Assembly (NCBI RefSeq): GCF_028867705.1
Contig: NZ_CP066171.1
Coordinates: 2,048,805 to 2,112,804 of the forward strand
Source of the DNA: Thermoleophilum album
GTDB taxonomy: Bacteria; Actinomycetota; Thermoleophilia; Solirubrobacterales; Thermoleophilaceae
Length of the DNA: 64,000 nucleotides
Direction: 5' to 3'
Shown here: one piece after another, positions 35,113 through 44,013 of the stretch
How positions within the stretch are numbered: position 1 is the stretch's first letter
Layout of the letters: each line of letters starts with the position of its first letter
Notes under the pieces: generated by a model
What the model was told of the DNA's origin: nothing
Database searches by the model: none
What the model saw: the letters and a program-made list of their open reading frames with translations, nothing else
Program-made: the position numbers and the translations under genes

Positions 35113-36356
35113 AGGCGAACGAGGTTGGCGGCTTTCACGCCGCGGGTGACGCCACGGAAGTCGACGACGAGCGGCGCCTCGCGTAGAACGCGCTCGACAT
35201 CGAGCCCGGGGTGGGCCGTCACGATCGCGGCTGCATCGATGCCTGCGAGACCCTGCTCGAGCGGTTGCGACCAGAGTTCGAACTCGGGGAGCTCAGGCAC
35301 CAAGTCGTCGTGATAGGCGAGCTCGGCCCCGCGATCGCGCAGGATGCGCATGATTTTGAGCGCCGGCGACTCGCGCAGATCCCCCACACCAGCCTTGTAC
35401 GACACGCCGATGATCAGGATCCGCGATCCGCGGATCGGTTTGCCGTGATCGTTGAGCGCTCGCGCGATTCGCTCGACGCAGAAGTAGGGCATGCGCTGGT
35501 TGACCTCTCCCGCCAGCTCGACAAACTCGGTCTGGAGGTCGAACTCGCGCGCACGCCAGGCGAGATAGAAGGGGTCGACCGGCAAGCAGTGCCCGCCCAT
35601 ACCCGGTCCCGGTTCGAAACGCATGAAGCCGTAAGGCTTCGTGCTGGCTGCGTCGACCACCTCCCAAATGTCGATCCCCATGCGGTCGCAGAGGATCGCT
35701 AGCTCGTTGACGAGGGCGATGTTGACGGAGCGGAAGATGTTCTCGAGCAGCTTCGTCAGCTCCGCTACTTCGAGGCTCGAGACCGGAACCACCCGCTCGC
35801 AGAAGGTGCTGTAAAAGGCAACGGCGCGGTCGCGACAAGCCTCGGTCAGACCACCGACGACCTTGGGCGTGTTGCGGATCGTGTAGTCGGAGCGACCCGG
35901 GTCGACACGCTCGGGCGAGTACGCCACCGAGACGTCGCTGCCGCAAGCGAGCCCCGACTCTTCGAGCAGCGGCACCAACCATTCGCGGGTCGTGCCGGGA
36001 TAGGTGGTGGACTCCAGAACAACAAGCTGACCCTGGCGGAGCACTCCCGCCAGTGAGCGTGCAGCAGCAGTGAGGTGGCCAAGGTCCGGCTCGCGGTTGC
36101 GCGTAAGCGGCGTGGGTACGGCGATCGCGACGGTGTCGCACCCAGCCAACGCGTCGTAGCGCGTGGTGACGCGCAACCGGTCGCGGCAGGCGTGCAGGCG
36201 CTCGCTCGGCACGTCGACGACGTGGCTCTCGCCGCGGGCGAGACGCTCGACCACACGTTGGTCGATGTCGACACCGACGACGTCGTGCCCTGCCTCGGCC
36301 ACCGCGACAGCCAGCGGCAAACCGACGTAGCCGAGTCCGACGATGCCGACGCTCAT
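35109..36356 (-). CDS. UDP-N-acetylhexosamine 6-dehydrogenase (WecC/WbpA family)
   Basis: A 415-residue dehydrogenase that oxidises C6 of a UDP-HexNAc to the uronic acid with two NAD. The N-terminus is GIVGLGYVGLPLAVAVAEAG. The middle has EVAELTKLLENIFRSVNIALVNELA, and the catalytic Cys lies in GMGGHCLPVDPFYL. The C-terminal domain has SRILIIGVSYKAGVGDLRESPALKI. The ATG at 36356 overlaps the stop of the epimerase gene (ATGA). Whether the substrate is UDP-ManNAc or UDP-GlcNAc cannot be settled; the partner epimerase fits ManNAc, the downstream WbpB/WbpD-like pair fits GlcNAc. Confidence 0.9.
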   Translation of the reverse strand: MSVGIVGLGYVGLPLAVAVAEAGHDVVGVDIDQRVVERLARGESHVVDVPSERLHACRDRLRVTTRYDALAGCDTVAIAVPTPLTRNREPDLGHLTAAARSLAGVLRQGQLVVLESTTYPGTTREWLVPLLEESGLACGSDVSVAYSPERVDPGRSDYTIRNTPKVVGGLTEACRDRAVAFYSTFCERVVPVSSLEVAELTKLLENIFRSVNIALVNELAILCDRMGIDIWEVVDAASTKPYGFMRFEPGPGMGGHCLPVDPFYLAWRAREFDLQTEFVELAGEVNQRMPYFCVERIARALNDHGKPIRGSRILIIGVSYKAGVGDLRESPALKIMRILRDRGAELAYHDDLVPELPEFELWSQPLEQGLAGIDAAAIVTAHPGLDVERVLREAPLVVDFRGVTRGVKAANLVRL

Positions 36357-37450
36357 TGGGCGCCAGTGTAAGTGCAGACAACCTGGCATACGCGCTCGCC
36401 GGCACGTCCGCCGCCGAACAGCTCCGGTCGGTGGGGGGGCGGCGTCCGGGCAAGGGCGGCGAGAGCGCGATCGCGGTCGAGGTCGACAAGCACGTTCCAA
36501 CCGCTCTCCACGGTCTCGACCCACTCGGTGCGGTCGCGCAGCGTGATGCACGGTGTCGCGAGGAGGTACGCCTCCTTCTGCACGCCACCGGAGTCGGTCA
36601 CAACGGCACAGGCGTTCCGTAACAAACGCACGAAGTCAAGGTAACCGAGCGGCTTTTCGATGCGAACGTGCGGCGCTCGTTCGAGACGCTCGAAAAGGTC
36701 GCTCGCGAGGAGTCGCTGGCGGGTACGCGGGTGTAGCGGCAGCAGCGTGGTCAGGGGCAGTGCCTCGATCAGCTCGACGAGGCGCAGTAGGCGTTGGTGG
36801 TCGTCAACGTTGCCGGCCCGGTGTGCGGTAACGAGGAGGTATCCACCCGGCTCGAGCTGGCGCTCCTCCAGCGCTCGCGAACGGCGCTCCGCGACCTCGG
36901 CGCCGGCGAGAAGCACATCGGCCATCACGTCGCCCACGAGGTGGACGCCATGCTCGATGCCCTCGCGAGCCAAGTTCGCTACGGCGGTCTCGGTGGGGCA
37001 AAGCAGCAGGTCGCTCACGTGGTCGGTAAGAACACGGTTGGTCTCTTCGGGCATCGTGCGGTCGAAGGAGCGCATTCCCGCCTCGACGTGGGCAGTAGGC
37101 ACCCCCGCCGCACGTGCCGCTAGCGCCCCCGCGAGGGTGGTGTTCGTGTCGCCGTAGACGAGCACGAGCGCCGGGCGGCGCTCGCGCAGCAGCGCCTCGA
37201 GCGGCGGCAACATCCGTGCGAGCTGCTCGAGGTTGCTGCCACCGCCAGCTTTGAGGCGCAGATCGGGTGTCGGCAGGTCGAGCTCCTCGAAGAAAACGTC
37301 CGACAGCTCGCGGTCGTAGTGCTGGCCGGTGTGCACGAGAAACTCGTCGAGGTGCTCGCGCAGCCGGCGCGACACGGCGGCTGCTTTCACGAACTGGGGC
37401 CGGTTGCCGACGATCGTGACAACCAGCGGCCGCCGCGTAGCGCTGCTCAC
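36353..37450 (-). CDS. UDP-N-acetylglucosamine 2-epimerase (WecB/WbpI family)
   Basis: A 365-residue non-hydrolysing epimerase of the GT-B fold. Seen: TIVGNRPQFVKAAAV, LVHTGQHYDRELSDVFF with Asp, VYGDTNTTLAGALAA, THVEAGMRSFDRTMPEE, LVTAHRAGNVDD, and CAVVTDSGGVQKEAYLL. The GTG at 37450 overlaps the class IV PLP gene's stop (GTGA). It could be WecB acting on UDP-GlcNAc, or WbpI acting on the 2,3-diacetamido uronate made by the neighbouring genes. Confidence 0.9.
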   Translation of the reverse strand: MSSATRRPLVVTIVGNRPQFVKAAAVSRRLREHLDEFLVHTGQHYDRELSDVFFEELDLPTPDLRLKAGGGSNLEQLARMLPPLEALLRERRPALVLVYGDTNTTLAGALAARAAGVPTAHVEAGMRSFDRTMPEETNRVLTDHVSDLLLCPTETAVANLAREGIEHGVHLVGDVMADVLLAGAEVAERRSRALEERQLEPGGYLLVTAHRAGNVDDHQRLLRLVELIEALPLTTLLPLHPRTRQRLLASDLFERLERAPHVRIEKPLGYLDFVRLLRNACAVVTDSGGVQKEAYLLATPCITLRDRTEWVETVESGWNVLVDLDRDRALAALARTPPPHRPELFGGGRAGERVCQVVCTYTGAQ

Positions 37451-38262
37451 GCCGCGAGCTCGCTCGCGATCCGCTTGGACAACAGCTCCGCTGCGCGCCG
37501 CGTGAGCTCGCCGGGCGCTGGGAAGACGGTGTCCTCGATCGCCGAAACGGCCTGGACTTCGCGCGTGGTCGAGGCGAGGAATGCTTCCCGCCCGCTCGCT
37601 AGCTCGTCGCGCGTGATTGGTCGCTCGACCACGTCGAGGAGAGCGAGCAGACGATCGCGCGTTATCGACGCGAGGATGTGCTCGTCGAGTGGCGGGGTGC
37701 ACAGGCGCCCGTCACTATCGACCCAGAAGAAGGAGGCCGTGGGCGCCTCGAGCACGCGTCCGTGGGGCGTCACCAAGAGCGCCTCGTCGAAGCCGCGCTC
37801 GCGCGCCAGGCGCCCGGCGAGCATGTTCGCCGCGTACGACAGCGACTTGACGCCGTCGAGGATCCGCGGCGGCGCGTACGTGACGAGCGCCAGACGGACG
37901 GCTGCCGGGCGCGGCTCGATCGGTTCGGTCAAGAGAAGCTCGTGGCCACCTCGGGTGATCACGATCCGCAGCGCCCCGTCGAACCCGCCAGCGTCGCGTT
38001 GCTCAAGCAGGGCGTCGATGCGCGCGGTGATGCGATCGCGGTCGAAGGCGGAGGCGAGGCGGAGGTTCTCCAGCGAGCGGCGGAGGCGATCGAGGTGGTC
38101 GCCGAGCGCGAAGGGACGACCGCGATACACGCGCACGACCTCGAAGGCTCCGTCGCCGCGCAAAAGACCGTCGTCGGTCGCCGGCACGGTCGCATCGGCC
38201 GCCGGGACGATGCGCCCATCGACGCTGGCGAGCTCGCCTGTCCAGTCGACTCCCTGCGACAC
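37447..38262 (-). CDS. Class IV PLP-dependent enzyme (aminodeoxychorismate lyase / branched-chain aminotransferase family)
   Basis: A 271-residue class IV enzyme. Seen: DDGLLRGDGAFEVVRVYRG, HLDRLRRSLENLRL, the PLP lysine in GVKSLSYAANMLA, DEALLVTPHGRVLEAP with Glu, and ITRDRLLALL. The usual Asn after the Glu is replaced (PTASFFW). The GTG at 38262 is chosen because longer frames run into tRNA-Lys. Length and family best fit 4-amino-4-deoxychorismate lyase (PabC). It heads the nucleotide-sugar operon by a 4-bp overlap, so amine transfer to a sugar is a weak alternative. Confidence 0.82.
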   Translation of the reverse strand: MSQGVDWTGELASVDGRIVPAADATVPATDDGLLRGDGAFEVVRVYRGRPFALGDHLDRLRRSLENLRLASAFDRDRITARIDALLEQRDAGGFDGALRIVITRGGHELLLTEPIEPRPAAVRLALVTYAPPRILDGVKSLSYAANMLAGRLARERGFDEALLVTPHGRVLEAPTASFFWVDSDGRLCTPPLDEHILASITRDRLLALLDVVERPITRDELASGREAFLASTTREVQAVSAIEDTVFPAPGELTRRAAELLSKRIASELAA

Positions 38263-38283
38263 AGCGGGCAACCTAGCGTGAAA

Positions 38284-38356
38284 TGGGCCGTGCAGGACTC
38301 GAACCTGCAACCTTGGGATTAAGAGTCCCCTGCTCTACCAATTGAGCTAACGGCCC
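38284..38356 (-). tRNA. tRNA-Lys (anticodon CTT)
   Basis: On the reverse strand the acceptor stem GGGCCGT pairs with GCGGCCC-type 3' strand (ACGGCCC), with discriminator A. The D arm is GCTC...GAGC, the anticodon loop CTCTTAA gives CTT, and the T arm is GCAGG-TTCGAGT-CCTGC. It is 73 nt without encoded CCA. Confidence 0.97.
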
Positions 38357-38391
38357 GCGCGCGATTCTAGACGCGCGGCAGCTTAGCCCGC

Positions 38392-38763
38392 CTACGAGGC
38401 TGTCTCGGCGACCGCCGCGAGCGCCTCGGCACGCGTCCGGTAGATCGGGAAGACGCGATCGAGACCGGTGATCTCGAAGATCTTGAGGATGTTGGCGTCG
38501 CTGCAGACAAGCGCCAGTGCGCCGCCCAGCGGTCGCAAGCGCTTGACGCCTCCGACGAGCACACCCAGCGTCGTCGAGTCGATGAACGTGGTTCGAGACA
38601 GGTCGACGACCAGCCGCCGCTTGCCCTGGTCGATGAGCGCGACGAGACGGTCCTTGAACTCTGGGGCCGTGTAGAGATCGACCTCCCCCGCCAGCTCGAT
38701 CACGTGCGTGACATCGTCGATCTCGTGATCGGCTATCTCGAAGTTGACGCTAGCACCCTCCAT
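38392..38763 (-). CDS. STAS-domain anti-sigma factor antagonist
   Basis: A 123-residue SpoIIAA/RsbV-like protein. Seen: HVIELAGEVDLYTAPEFKDRL, then the phospho-Ser segment LSRTTFIDSTTLGVLVGG, and a C-terminal helix. In the partner-switch model an RsbW-type kinase phosphorylates the Ser, and the unphosphorylated form releases the sigma factor. GGGAGGTGGC just before the ATG at 38763 is a strong ribosome binding site. The RsbW-like protein at 23.5 kb lacks key kinase residues, so the true partner is probably elsewhere. Confidence 0.93.
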   Translation of the reverse strand: MEGASVNFEIADHEIDDVTHVIELAGEVDLYTAPEFKDRLVALIDQGKRRLVVDLSRTTFIDSTTLGVLVGGVKRLRPLGGALALVCSDANILKIFEITGLDRVFPIYRTRAEALAAVAETAS

Positions 38764-38789
38764 GCCACCTCCCTTTCGCTGTTGCAACA

Positions 38790-39434
38790 CTACTGCGAGC
38801 GTCGCAACTGGCGAAAAGCGCGCAGGTTTTGGCGCACCTGCTCGCGCTCGGCGCCCTTGGCACGGGCGAGCGCTTGGCGTGACGCAAGCTCGAACGTGCG
38901 GTCGTCGCGTGCGAGGGCTGCGTAGTAGGCAACACGCACGTAATCGGCAGCAGCGCCCCGCGCTTCCGCCAACAGCAGCGCAGCTTGCTTGGCTTCGGCC
39001 GGGCGGTTCAAGCCCGTGGGGTCGAAGATCTGCGTCGCGAAGTTCGCGAGCGCGGGATCTACGCGACCACGTTCCGCACGCAGGTAGCGGCGCCAGTAGC
39101 CGGCAGCCTTTCTGAGATCGTCGCGCGCCTCGGCAGTGAAGCCGCCGGCCGCGTTCGACGGGGTCTTTTCGGACGCGAGCTGGAAGTAGTCGCGCACCAG
39201 CTGCCCGAGAACGACAGGATTGCGCGGGTCACGCTGCAGACGCTCTTCGTTGCGCTCGATCCGCTGCTCGGCAGGGTTGCCGCTACTCGCGCCGCCGCGG
39301 AACGCGTCGAACAGGCCGCCGCTCAGATCGCTGCCGACCCCGAAAAGAACGAGGCCCCCGCCCATCAAGAGCGCGAGCGAGAGGTAGATCGCCTGGATCA
39401 GCCGGCGGCGCTTGCCGCGCAGGTCGAACAGCAT
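38790..39434 (-). CDS. Membrane-anchored helical-repeat protein of unknown function
   Basis: A 214-residue protein. The basic DLRGKRRRLIQ is followed by one membrane helix (about 13-35) and an outward or periplasm-side helical domain. That domain resembles tetratricopeptide repeats (NPVVLGQLVRDYFQLA, AAGYWRRYLRA, EAKQAALLLAEARG, YYAALARDDRTFELASRQAL). No enzyme motif is visible. The ATG at 39434 is 10 bp after the dcd stop, and a STAS gene follows 26 bp later. It is probably a scaffold for protein interactions. Confidence 0.7.
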   Translation of the reverse strand: MLFDLRGKRRRLIQAIYLSLALLMGGGLVLFGVGSDLSGGLFDAFRGGASSGNPAEQRIERNEERLQRDPRNPVVLGQLVRDYFQLASEKTPSNAAGGFTAEARDDLRKAAGYWRRYLRAERGRVDPALANFATQIFDPTGLNRPAEAKQAALLLAEARGAAADYVRVAYYAALARDDRTFELASRQALARAKGAEREQVRQNLRAFRQLRRSQ

Positions 39435-39444
39435 CTGTCGAAGG

Positions 39445-40029
39445 CTAGCCGGCCTCTGCGCGGCCGCGATCGAAGTTCAGGTAGTAGCGGCTCGGCGTGG
39501 GCTCGGCCTGGCCCTGGTATTTGGAGCCAACCTCGGCGGAACCGTAAGGCCGCTCGACAGGGCGATCCATACGCATGAACGAGAGCTGGCCGATCGGCAT
39601 TCCCTGGTAGATGGTGATCGGGAGATTCGCGACGTTCGAGAGTTCGAGCGTCAGGTGGCCCGAGAAACCGCAGTCGACGAAGCCCGCTGTCGAGTGGATG
39701 AGCAAACCGAGGCGTCCGAGCGAACTCTTACCTTCCAGGCGGGCGACGAGGTCGTTGGGGAGCGTCACCCGCTCGAGCGTTTGAGCGAGGACGAATTCAC
39801 CGGGGTGGAGGATGAACGGCTCGTCACCGTCCACCTCGACCAGTTCGGTCAGGTCGTCCATCGGCGAGCGCACGTCGATGTAGGGGTAGCGGGCATTGTG
39901 GAAGACGCGGAAGCGACGATCGACGCGAACGTCGACGCTCGACGGTTGGATCATCGACTCGTCGAACGGTTCGATCACTATCCGTCCCGCCGCGATCTCG
40001 GCGCGAATCGTGCCGTCGCTGAGGACCAT
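39445..40029 (-). CDS. dcd: dCTP deaminase (possibly bifunctional dCTP deaminase/dUTPase)
   Basis: A 194-residue trimeric enzyme that deaminates dCTP to dUTP. Seen: [55 protein letters not shown] with the conserved Ser/Arg and HSTAG, and [15 protein letters not shown] with the catalytic Glu. The KYQGQ near the C-terminus contacts triphosphate. Actinobacterial and archaeal homologues can also cleave dUTP to dUMP. The ATG at 40029 is clear. It is divergent from the zinc-ribbon gene across 136 bp. Confidence 0.95.
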   Translation of the reverse strand: MVLSDGTIRAEIAAGRIVIEPFDESMIQPSSVDVRVDRRFRVFHNARYPYIDVRSPMDDLTELVEVDGDEPFILHPGEFVLAQTLERVTLPNDLVARLEGKSSLGRLGLLIHSTAGFVDCGFSGHLTLELSNVANLPITIYQGMPIGQLSFMRMDRPVERPYGSAEVGSKYQGQAEPTPSRYYLNFDRGRAEAG

Positions 40030-40165
40030 CGGCGCGAGTGTACGGGAGCGACGCGAGCGAGGTGAAGTTCGCCCGGCCGAGTGTGCGGGGGGCCGGGTGG
40101 ACGGGCGGTCAGCTCTTCGCTGCTGCGCTCAAGGCGCGTCCGGCAGCGCCGATAGCTGAGGTGAG

Positions 40166-40576
40166 ATGGCTCGCGGCAGGGAAAAGCGGGACGAGCGGCA
40201 CGAGATCAAGCACGTGATCCTGCCGAGCGGCAAAGCGGTCGAGGTCGTTTACTTCCGCAGCAAGGGCGGCAACGGCGCGGAAGACCGAGCGCTCCATATC
40301 TGCATCGGTTGCGGCAGCCACCTCGTCCAGCCGATCGAGTGGGAGGAGAGCGGACCCGAGCACTGGCGTGTGCTGCTGTGGTGCCCGAATTGCCATCTGC
40401 ACCGCGAGGGAGTTTTCAGCCAAGCAGCGGTCGAGGAGCTCGACTCCGAGCTTGAGGCGGGCGCGGAGCAGATCTACCGCGACTACCGTCGGATGGTGCG
40501 CGCGAACATGGCCGAGGAAGCGGACCGTTTCGCCGAGGCGCTAGCGCGCGATCTGATTCTGCCCGAGGACTTCTAA
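40166..40576 (+). CDS. Zinc-ribbon protein of unknown function
   Basis: A 136-residue cytoplasmic protein. A charged N-terminus (RGREKRDERHEIKH) precedes CIGCGSH (about 47-53) and CPNCHLH (about 74-80), two Cys pairs about 25 residues apart that should bind one zinc. A mostly helical acidic C-terminus follows. The ATG at 40166 has a GAGGTGAG-type site just before it. I do not recognise the family. Zinc ribbons of this size often act in nucleic-acid or protein binding. Confidence 0.72.
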   Translation: MARGREKRDERHEIKHVILPSGKAVEVVYFRSKGGNGAEDRALHICIGCGSHLVQPIEWEESGPEHWRVLLWCPNCHLHREGVFSQAAVEELDSELEAGAEQIYRDYRRMVRANMAEEADRFAEALARDLILPEDF

Positions 40577-40633
40577 GCCACGACCGTTCCCACGGCGTGC
40601 GCGGTGGCGCGCTCGTTACGGGCCAGGATCGGG

Positions 40634-41752
40634 CTATCCGGAGCGCTCGACCACGCCGCGGGCGATGAGGTGCAAAAGCTCGCGCGCGTGTGACGAGAGG
40701 GAAAGCTCGTCGAGAGCCGCGAAGGCGTCGGCCAGTTGCTTCTCGGCCTCGGCGCGCGTTTCCTCGACGGCGCCGGTAGCGACCACCGCCGCGCACACCT
40801 CCGCCACCAGCTCCTGCACGGCCTCGTCGCGGCCATCGTCACGGGCGCGATCCGGGTGTCGAGCAGGAGCGAGGGCGCGCACCGTACGGGCGAGTGCGGC
40901 GTCGCGGTCGAGCGCGATGATCAGCGGGAGGGTCACGACGCCCTCGAGCAAGTCGCCCGCGCGGCGCTTGCCGGTAACTGCGGACTCGCCCACGAAATCG
41001 AGCAGGTCGTCAAGCAGCTGGAACGCCACCCCGAGACCGCGGCCGAAGCGGCCGAGGGGTTCCGCCCACCCGGGAGCGCCGGCGAGAGTGGCGCCGATCG
41101 CGCAGGCCGCCTCGAAGAGGCTCGCGGTCTTCAGCCGGCAACGCTCGAGATAGCGCTCGCGCCCGACGCGCAGGTTGCCGAGGTCGGCGCGTTGCAGGAG
41201 CTCTCCAGTGACAAGATCGCTGGCAGCACGACTCAGATAGCGGACGGATTGCGCGTTGCCTGTCGAAACGAGCTCGCGAAAAGCGCGTGCGAAGATCAGG
41301 TCGCCGAGGAGTACCGCGAATTCGCGTCCATAGGCAGCGAACACGCTCTCTCGCCCTCGCCTGAGGGGCGCGCGGTCGAGGACGTCGTCATGGACGAGCG
41401 TCGCGGTGTGAAGAAGCTCGACCGCGACCCCTGCTGCAACGAGCGGATCGAGTCGGCCGGCCTGTGCCGAGCCGTGTCGCGTGGCCGGAAGAACCGCAGG
41501 ACGAGTGGACGGAGCGCCGGCCCCAGGGTCAGTTTGGCGAGGTGCCGAGCGGGCCACGTCGGCGGCGACAAGCAGCAAGAGCGGGCGCAAGCGTTTGCCG
41601 CCCGCGGCAACGGTCAAGCGGAAGGCCGGCCCGAGGGGCGGCTGCTCCGCGGTCGCCAGGTCGGCGAGCCGCTGCTCGACAGAGGCGAGCAGTTCGCGCA
41701 CCTGTGGGCCAGCCTGGTCGAGAACGGCACCGACGGTCGCCTGGGAGGTCAA
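40634..41752 (-). CDS. Polyprenyl diphosphate synthase, long-chain type
   Basis: A 372-residue trans-isoprenyl diphosphate synthase, probably for the menaquinone side chain. Seen: GGKRLRPLLLL, the first Asp-rich motif LVHDDVLDRAPLRRG, LLGDLIFARAF, the DLVTGELLQ segment, and the second Asp-rich motif FQLLDDLLDF. A short Pro/Thr-rich insertion (about 72-98) is unusual. The TTG start at 41752 overlaps the menG stop (TTGA), which ties it to menaquinone synthesis. Chain length cannot be read safely from the residues before the first Asp motif. Confidence 0.9.
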   Translation of the reverse strand: MTSQATVGAVLDQAGPQVRELLASVEQRLADLATAEQPPLGPAFRLTVAAGGKRLRPLLLLVAADVARSAPRQTDPGAGAPSTRPAVLPATRHGSAQAGRLDPLVAAGVAVELLHTATLVHDDVLDRAPLRRGRESVFAAYGREFAVLLGDLIFARAFRELVSTGNAQSVRYLSRAASDLVTGELLQRADLGNLRVGRERYLERCRLKTASLFEAACAIGATLAGAPGWAEPLGRFGRGLGVAFQLLDDLLDFVGESAVTGKRRAGDLLEGVVTLPLIIALDRDAALARTVRALAPARHPDRARDDGRDEAVQELVAEVCAAVVATGAVEETRAEAEKQLADAFAALDELSLSSHARELLHLIARGVVERSG

Positions 41753-42456
41753 GGACGCACTCCGTAGTGGATCGCGATCATGCCCCGCGCGGTCTCGATC
41801 CAGCGCACCTGCGCGAGTCCAGTCGCGGCAAGACGTGCGGCCAGTTCGGGCGGTGGCGGAAAGCGTCGGACCGAGGAAGGAAGGTAGGAGTAAGCGTCGC
41901 GATCGCCCGCTACACGACCGAGAAGCGGCACGAGACGTTCGAACCAGAGGCTGTGCACCACGTGGCCGAGCCCCTTGCGCGGCCGCGAGATCTCGAGGAT
42001 CACGACGCGTCCGCCGGGGCGCACTACCCGTACGAGCTCGGCGAGGCCCCGGTCGAGGTCGGCGAAGTTGCGAACGCCGAAAGCGACGGTGACCGCGTCG
42101 AACTCGCTATCCGGGAACGGCAGGTCGAGCGCATTTCCTTCGCGCCAGTCGATCGCGTCGCTTTTACCGCGCGCGACCGCGAGCATCTCCGGCGAGAAGT
42201 CAAGACCGACGACCCGTCCGGTCGGCCCGACACGCCGCGCCAGCGCCAGCGCGAGATCGCCGGTTCCCGTGGCCACGTCCAAGACAGCCGATCCTGGCCG
42301 GACCGCGGCGAGATCGGCGGCCCGCTCGCGCCAACGGGCGTCCAAGCCAGCGGTCATCACACGATTCATGAGGTCGTAGACGCGCGCGATGCGGTCGAAC
42401 ATCGACCGCACCTCGCCCTCGGGAAGACGGCCGGCGCCGGAGCGCGGGCTTGCCAA
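41749..42456 (-). CDS. menG: Demethylmenaquinone methyltransferase
   Basis: A 235-residue MenG/UbiE enzyme that does the last menaquinone step, SAM-dependent C-methylation. Seen: MFDRIARVYDLMNRVMTAGLD, the SAM loop VLDVATGTGDLALALARR, FPDSEFDAVTVAFGVRNFAD, and RVVRPGGRVVILEISRP. The start is TTG at 42456, 5 bp upstream of the qcrC stop. As a menaquinone user lacks a Q8 pathway nearby, MenG is preferred over UbiE. Its last base pairs overlap the polyprenyl synthase start. Confidence 0.95.
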   Translation of the reverse strand: MASPRSGAGRLPEGEVRSMFDRIARVYDLMNRVMTAGLDARWRERAADLAAVRPGSAVLDVATGTGDLALALARRVGPTGRVVGLDFSPEMLAVARGKSDAIDWREGNALDLPFPDSEFDAVTVAFGVRNFADLDRGLAELVRVVRPGGRVVILEISRPRKGLGHVVHSLWFERLVPLLGRVAGDRDAYSYLPSSVRRFPPPPELAARLAATGLAQVRWIETARGMIAIHYGVRP

Positions 42457-42461
42457 GCCGC

Positions 42462-43181
42462 CTACTCCTTCTTCGACTTGAGCGAGGCTACGAACTTGAC
42501 GAGCTCGTTGAACTCTTCCGGCTTGCGATCGCGCAGGCTCTTGAACGATGGCATCGGTGCCGTCGGGTTGACGAGCGTGCGGGCGATCGCGTTGGGACCG
42601 AGACGGTCGCCGATGTGGGTCAGGTCCGGACCGAGGGTGTTGCCGTTCTCGCCCACCTTGTGACAGCCGAGGCAGCCCGACGCAGCCATCACCTCGGCGC
42701 CGCGCTTGTACTGGGGCGCCACCTTCATGTCGATCTCGGTCGGCGAGCCGGCGAGCGCACCGAGCACCGTGAGGTACGCCATCGCCGCGATCGTCACGAC
42801 CCCCGCCGTGGTGGCGATCGGGCGGCGGAGCGGGTGGCGCTCGGGGTTGCGGTCGATGAACGGAAGCAAAAACAGCAGGATCATGCAGATCGTCGGGATG
42901 CCCACGGTCGCGACGAAAACGAGCTCCGGGGGCTTAACGATCCGAAGAAGCTCGAACAGGAAGAAGAAGTACCACTCGGGTCGCGGCACGTAGGTGGTGG
43001 TAGTGGCGTCGGCCTTGGGCCCGAGCTCGGCGCCGAGCATCAGCGACATGAAGATGATCACGGCGAGCACGATGCACGCCATGACTCCGTCCTTCGCCAC
43101 CGCATAGGGGAAGAACGGTTTGCCCTGCTCCTTGAGGAGGGCGTATTCCTTGAGGTACTGCTCGCGCTCGCGCCGGTTCAC
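42462..43181 (-). CDS. qcrC: Menaquinol:cytochrome c reductase cytochrome b/c subunit
   Basis: A 239-residue fusion of the C-terminal cytochrome b part (subunit-IV-like) and cytochrome c. The first part has four hydrophobic segments and YVPRPEWYFFFLFELLRIVK with the PEWYF motif of the quinol-oxidation site. The second part carries a single haem-c site CLGCH, with Met ligand in APMPSF. The GTG at 43181 is used. The layout matches Bacillus QcrC, not the di-haem QcrC of mycobacteria and streptomycetes. It acts in the membrane with haem c on the outer side. Confidence 0.93.
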   Translation of the reverse strand: MNRREREQYLKEYALLKEQGKPFFPYAVAKDGVMACIVLAVIIFMSLMLGAELGPKADATTTTYVPRPEWYFFFLFELLRIVKPPELVFVATVGIPTICMILLFLLPFIDRNPERHPLRRPIATTAGVVTIAAMAYLTVLGALAGSPTEIDMKVAPQYKRGAEVMAASGCLGCHKVGENGNTLGPDLTHIGDRLGPNAIARTLVNPTAPMPSFKSLRDRKPEEFNELVKFVASLKSKKE

Positions 43182-43200
43182 TTCCGTCGAACTCCGGTGT

Positions 43201-44013
43201 TCACAGCTCGCGCTTGGCGAGTTCCTTCTTTTTCGCCTTGACCCAGGGCGGAGCCGTCGTGCCGAGCTTCGCGACAAGGTACAGATGGACACCGATCAGC
43301 GCGGCGATAAGGCCCGGGATCAGCATCATGTGGATCGCGTAGAAGCGGCTGAGCGTGCTCGCGTTGAACTCCGCACCGGCACGCAGGAAGTCTGCAAGGT
43401 AGGGCCCGAGGATCGGCCCGGAAGCGTTGATGTTGACGCCGACGACAGTGGCCCAGTAAGAGCGCTGGTCGAAGGGCAGAAGGTATCCGGTGAAGCCCAT
43501 CGCCATGGTCAAGATCAAGAGCACGACGCCCACGATCCAGTTCAGCTCGCGCGGGTACTTGTAGGCACCGAAGAAGAAGGTGCGGCCCATGTGCAGGAAG
43601 ATCAGCACGATCATCACCGTCGCACCCCAGCGGTGCATGCCGCGCACGAACTCGCCGAGGAAAACCTCGTTGGTGATGCGCGACGCCGACTCGTACGCCC
43701 GCGAGGGATCGGGCTCGTAGTACATCGCAAGGAAGACGCCCGTCACGGCCTGCGACAGGAAGGCGAACATCGTCGCGGAGCCGAGCGTGTAGAACCAGTT
43801 GGTGCCCTTCGGGACCTTGCGGAAGAGGAACCCTCGCAGGAAGGGGCTAAGACCTACGCGCTCCTCCACCCAAGAGGTGACGCCCACGCCTGCCTTGCGC
43901 GCCTGGTCGGGGATGGTCGGGCGCGCCGGGCGACCCTGATCGTCGACCAGCTCGTCGGGGCGCGGCGGCGCCGGCCGGGCGAACTTGGGCAGTGGCGGTG
44001 TCGGAGCTTTCAT
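43201..44013 (-). CDS. qcrB: Cytochrome b6-like subunit of the bc complex
   Basis: A 270-residue cytochrome b N-terminal half with four membrane helices. The haem-b ligands lie in helix B (GMHRWGATVMIVLIFLHMGR) and helix D (FYAIHMMLIPGLIAALIGVH). GYLLPFDQRSYWATVVG matches the Qo-site loop. The ATG at 44013 overlaps the Rieske gene stop (ATGA). A 45-residue Pro-rich N-terminal extension precedes the first helix. The split into short b6 plus b/c fusion is the Bacillus/cyanobacterial arrangement. Confidence 0.94.
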   Translation of the reverse strand: MKAPTPPLPKFARPAPPRPDELVDDQGRPARPTIPDQARKAGVGVTSWVEERVGLSPFLRGFLFRKVPKGTNWFYTLGSATMFAFLSQAVTGVFLAMYYEPDPSRAYESASRITNEVFLGEFVRGMHRWGATVMIVLIFLHMGRTFFFGAYKYPRELNWIVGVVLLILTMAMGFTGYLLPFDQRSYWATVVGVNINASGPILGPYLADFLRAGAEFNASTLSRFYAIHMMLIPGLIAALIGVHLYLVAKLGTTAPPWVKAKKKELAKREL

